A stretch of DNA of 64,000 nucleotides from Streptomyces sp. SID12488 (lineage in GTDB: Bacteria > Actinomycetota > Actinomycetes > Streptomycetales > Streptomycetaceae), in NCBI RefSeq assembly GCF_010548275.1, contig NZ_JAAGLT010000007.1:248001-312000 (forward strand). Reading direction: 5' to 3'. Each line of letters starts with the position of its first letter. Position 1 is the first letter of the stretch. Made by a program: the position numbers and the translations under genes. This document shows, in pieces, positions 63,140-64,000 of this stretch. The notes under the pieces were generated by a model, which was not told where the DNA came from, ran no database searches, and was given only the letters and a program-made list of their open reading frames with translations.

Positions 63140-64000
63140 TCAGTTGTCCGTTCCCGCTGATCCCGCTGATCCCGCCGGTCCCACCAGTGCGTACGTCTGT
63201 GTCGCGATCTCCAGCTCCTCGTCCGTCGGGACGACCGCCACCGCGACCCGGGAGCCGGTGGGGGAGATCAGGCGGGCCTCCTGGCTCCGTACGGCGTTCA
63301 GGGCGCCGTCCACGGCCACGCCGAGGCCCTCCAGGTCCGCCACCGCCGCCTCGCGCACCGGCGCCGCGTTCTCGCCGACCCCGGCCGTGAACGCGATGGC
63401 GTCCACCCGGCCCAGTACCGCGTAATAGGCGCCGATGTACTTCTTCAGACGGTGGATGTAGATGTCGAAGGCCAGCCGGGCCGCCGGGGCGTCCGCGCCG
63501 CCCTCGTCGATACGGCGGCGGATTTCCCGCATGTCGTTGTCTCCGCACAGACCGAGCAGGCCGCTCTTCTTGTTGAGAAGAGTGTCGATCTCGTCCGTGG
63601 ACATTCCGCCAACACGCATCAAATGGAAGATGACGGCCGGGTCCAGGTCACCGGACCGGGTTCCCATGACCAGTCCCTCCAGCGGCGTCAGCCCCATCGA
63701 GGTGTCCACGCACCTGCCGCCCCGCACGGCCGACGCGGACGCACCGTTGCCCAGGTGCAGCACGATCACGTTCACGTCCTCGGGCGCCCGGCCCAGGAGT
63801 CGCGCCGTCTCCCGTGACACGTACGCGTGGGACGTGCCGTGGAACCCGTATCGCCTGATGCGGTGCTCGTCGGCCGTCTTCACGTCGATCGCGTAGCGGG
63901 CCGCCGACTCCGGCATCGTGGTGTGGAAGGCCGTGTCGAAGACCGCGACCTGGGGGAGGTCGGGGCGCAGGCTCTGGGCCGTACGGATGCCGGTGAGGTT
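63140..64000 (-). CDS. ackA: Acetate kinase, C-terminal two thirds
   Basis: 287 codons in frame to the window edge; the start lies beyond. Acetyl-phosphate + ADP to acetate + ATP. Diagnostic segments: 'FDTAFHTTMP', 'YGFHGTSHAYVS', 'VIVLHLGNGAS', 'DTSMGLTPLEG', 'MGTRSGDLDP' and 'AFTAGVGENA'. The C-terminus has a short Gly/Ser/Ala repeat (GPAGSAGSAG) from a DNA repeat. Upstream of pyk on the same strand; pta should lie just outside. Confidence 0.95.
   Translation of the reverse strand, partial: NLTGIRTAQSLRPDLPQVAVFDTAFHTTMPESAARYAIDVKTADEHRIRRYGFHGTSHAYVSRETARLLGRAPEDVNVIVLHLGNGASASAVRGGRCVDTSMGLTPLEGLVMGTRSGDLDPAVIFHLMRVGGMSTDEIDTLLNKKSGLLGLCGDNDMREIRRRIDEGGADAPAARLAFDIYIHRLKKYIGAYYAVLGRVDAIAFTAGVGENAAPVREAAVADLEGLGVAVDGALNAVRSQEARLISPTGSRVAVAVVPTDEELEIATQTYALVGPAGSAGSAGTDN

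Overview
The window is high-GC actinobacterial DNA that reads as Streptomyces. Start codons are often GTG or TTG, third positions are almost always G or C, and purine-rich ribosome binding sites are common. The gene order is one I know from the Streptomyces core chromosome: atp operon, chiC with chiR/chiS, nucS, filP, scy, mce, meaB, pyk, ackA. From memory this matches the S. coelicolor region around SCO5370-SCO5424; that is recollection, not a search.

Layout. 1-5.5 kb: end of the F1Fo ATP synthase operon (atpH end, atpA, atpG, atpD, atpC) and a DUF2550 membrane protein. 5.6-9.4 kb: secreted GH18 chitinase behind two 12-bp direct repeats, followed by its putative two-component system. 9.6-18.4 kb: membrane protein, cobalamin adenosyltransferase, 3-hydroxybutyryl-CoA dehydrogenase, STAS protein, a large membrane NTPase, nucS, an SCO5389-type protein, an LLM oxidoreductase and a small zinc-ribbon-like protein. 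18.4-22.5 kb: two tandem, homologous ABC-2 operons. 22.7-27.7 kb: the polar-growth coiled-coil proteins FilP and Scy. 27.9-30.8 kb: methylmalonyl-CoA epimerase, thiolase and meaB. 31-35.6 kb: MFS transporter, PepSY protein divergent from an OmpR-type two-component system, and a MarR regulator. 35.7-38.6 kb: three tandem AIM24-type genes, a DUF3817 protein and a thiamine-binding-type protein. 38.8-42.5 kb: a cellulose-synthase-like glycosyltransferase coupled to a GlxA-type copper radical oxidase. 42.6-45.4 kb: MarR, DUF3817, TetR with a perfect palindrome, and a CnoX-like thioredoxin. 46-48.8 kb: a DUF6230/DUF6114/secreted-protein operon.

49.2-61.5 kb is the accessory part. It holds a 1,656-residue polymorphic toxin (signal or anchor, ricin-type lectin, long Ala-rich coiled coil, HINT autoprotease, RNase A-like C-terminal toxin) and a probable immunity gene 2 nt downstream. 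Next come a strong terminator, a fragment of phosphofructokinase, three tandem paralogues of a family I do not recognise, a 357-residue orphan with an internal repeat, a decayed second toxin domain and its apparently intact immunity-like gene. A WhiJ-type cluster follows (ATPase / XRE-DUF5753 / DUF397). The core chromosome resumes with pyk and ackA, the latter running off the end.

The best candidate for something undescribed is the toxin island, above all the three-paralogue family at 55.35-56.67 kb and the toxin/immunity debris around it. I saw no rRNA, tRNA, CRISPR array or intact insertion sequence.
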